Assembly (NCBI GenBank): GCA_903884005.1
Contig: CAISDA010000064.1
Span: 1-64,000, forward strand
Direction of reading: 5' to 3'
DNA: 64,000 nucleotides
DNA from: an uncultured Ignavibacteriota bacterium
Lineage (GTDB): Bacteria; Bacteroidota; Ignavibacteria; UBA10030; UBA8401
Below are positions 63,096 through 64,000 of the stretch, piece after piece (within the stretch, counting starts at the first letter, position 1; every line of letters starts with the position of its first letter). Both the position numbers and the translations under genes were made by a program. The notes under the pieces are model-generated. The model ran no database searches. It was not told the origin of the DNA and saw only the letters and a list, made by a program, of their open reading frames with translations.

Positions 63096-64000
63096 ATGAA
63101 ACTATCCAGCTTCCGGCGTATCGTCTCTGTCGTTTTTTTCTCATGCATCGGCGCGCTTCCGTCGTCTGCTCAAATTACCAAAGAGGATATCACATCGCGT
63201 ATCAACATCCATGACTTGCGGCATCCCTATTTGTTCTTTTCGAATGAGGAAAAACCGGAGATCCGGAAGAGAATACAATCCGATCCCGAAAGCAGGAATA
63301 TCATGAAGCGGCTTGTGGCGGAGGGGAACCGGTTTCTGCGAAGGCCGTTCCAAAAAAAAGTTCTGTACCAACCTGCACATCCGCGGTTCGAAACTGAGAA
63401 CGACGCGCTGCCCTATCTGACGGATATATCGGATGGAGCGGTCACGCTGGCGTTTCTCTACCAAATGACCGGCGATGAAAAATACACACAGCGTGCGATC
63501 GAGTATGCCGAGGCGATCTGTGATGTGCCCGAGTGGAAAAATGCGGCTCACGCGTTCGACATCATTTATCCGAGGGTCTGGCCGTGGAACGTTCCGAACG
63601 ATCAGGTCGTCTTTTCCTATGATATCTATGCCGCGAGAATCGCCCGGACGCTGTCTACAGCGTATGATTGGCTGTACCCGGCGATGACGATGCAGCAGCG
63701 GGATAAAATTCGGAATGGACTGCTCGAGAAGGCCGTCACGCGCGTGAGGGGCAATTACGAATTTTTTTGGTGGTCGTCCGCCTATAAATGCAATTGGTCG
63801 GTTATTTGTTACAGCGGACTGGGAGTGTCGGCGCTGGCATTGCTGACGGAAAGCCCGCAGTTGGCCGATGTCGTCGCAGAATCTTATAACCGCATCGGCC
63901 TTACCTACGATCAGATCGGAGAGGAAGGCGGCTGGCAGGAGGGACGGGGCTACAGTGAATATATGCTGACAAGCGGCGCGTATTTCATGGACGCGCTCAA
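63096..64000 (+). CDS. Heparinase II/III-like polysaccharide lyase, 3' truncated
   Basis: 301 residues are visible before the window ends. A signal peptide (MKLSSFRRIVSVVFFSCIGAL) is followed by an alpha-helical toroid typical of heparinase II/III-type lyases: HPYLFFSNEEKPEIRKRI, YTQRAIEYAEAICDV, NWSVICYSGLGVSALALL and EGGWQEGRGYSEYML. The beta-sandwich domain would lie beyond the edge. Members cleave heparin-like, alginate or other uronate polymers. AAAAGGAA lies six bases before the ATG. Confidence 0.8.
   Translation, partial: MKLSSFRRIVSVVFFSCIGALPSSAQITKEDITSRINIHDLRHPYLFFSNEEKPEIRKRIQSDPESRNIMKRLVAEGNRFLRRPFQKKVLYQPAHPRFETENDALPYLTDISDGAVTLAFLYQMTGDEKYTQRAIEYAEAICDVPEWKNAAHAFDIIYPRVWPWNVPNDQVVFSYDIYAARIARTLSTAYDWLYPAMTMQQRDKIRNGLLEKAVTRVRGNYEFFWWSSAYKCNWSVICYSGLGVSALALLTESPQLADVVAESYNRIGLTYDQIGEEGGWQEGRGYSEYMLTSGAYFMDAL

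Overview
The window is a moderately GC-rich bacterial chromosome segment. Six secreted proteins end in a PNPFNP-type C-terminal sorting domain (the type A signal of the type IX secretion system, T9SS). Shine-Dalgarno sites are patchy, and there is a large TonB-receptor-led carbohydrate locus. Together these point to the Fibrobacteres-Chlorobi-Bacteroidetes superphylum, most like Ignavibacteria or related lineages. The phylum is an inference from protein style, not from a marker gene. I saw no rRNA, tRNA, CRISPR array, transposase or phage gene.

Positions 1-29 kb hold mostly general-function genes. They start with the 3' end of an outer-membrane barrel gene, then a MuiA-like DUF4139 protein, proline dehydrogenase, an OPT peptide transporter, a PqqD-like protein, a PepD-type dipeptidase and an FKBP lipoprotein. 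The group from proline dehydrogenase to PepD reads as peptide and amino-acid use. Two minus-strand genes (a LuxR-type regulator and a Sel1-repeat protein) follow, then an MFS transporter, a glutamate/dicarboxylate symporter, a TauE/SafE exporter, a T9SS-tagged S1/P1 nuclease, a transglutaminase-like protein, uvrB, a ComF-like protein, an EmrA-EmrB-TolC efflux operon, an SGNH hydrolase and a T9SS-tagged CotH protein. Two families of dispersed non-coding palindromic repeats sit in the gaps.

From 29 kb to the right edge every gene is on the plus strand and forms one glycan-utilisation locus. It opens with a divergent membrane-bound winged-helix regulator and a TonB-dependent receptor, separated by a spacer with a perfect 11-bp inverted repeat. 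The four genes after the receptor (two beta-helix proteins, a deacetylase-like protein, a beta-propeller lactonase) all carry T9SS tags and should act at the cell surface. Next come a GH43-acetylesterase fusion, a secreted cupin, an SDR enzyme, a GH79-like enzyme, cytoplasmic GH3 and GH154/DUF2264 enzymes, a sodium:solute symporter, a HAD hydrolase, a third beta-helix protein, a GH2 and a GH51 enzyme, a Tat-exported Gfo/Idh/MocA protein, a LamG-type protein, an alginate-lyase-family protein and a truncated heparinase II/III-like protein.

The enzyme set suggests an acetylated, arabinose-bearing, glucuronate-rich polysaccharide. It would be cut at the surface, imported by the TonB receptor, trimmed in the periplasm, taken in by the symporter and finished in the cytoplasm. 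No SusD-like gene is present, so this is not a canonical Bacteroides polysaccharide-utilisation locus.
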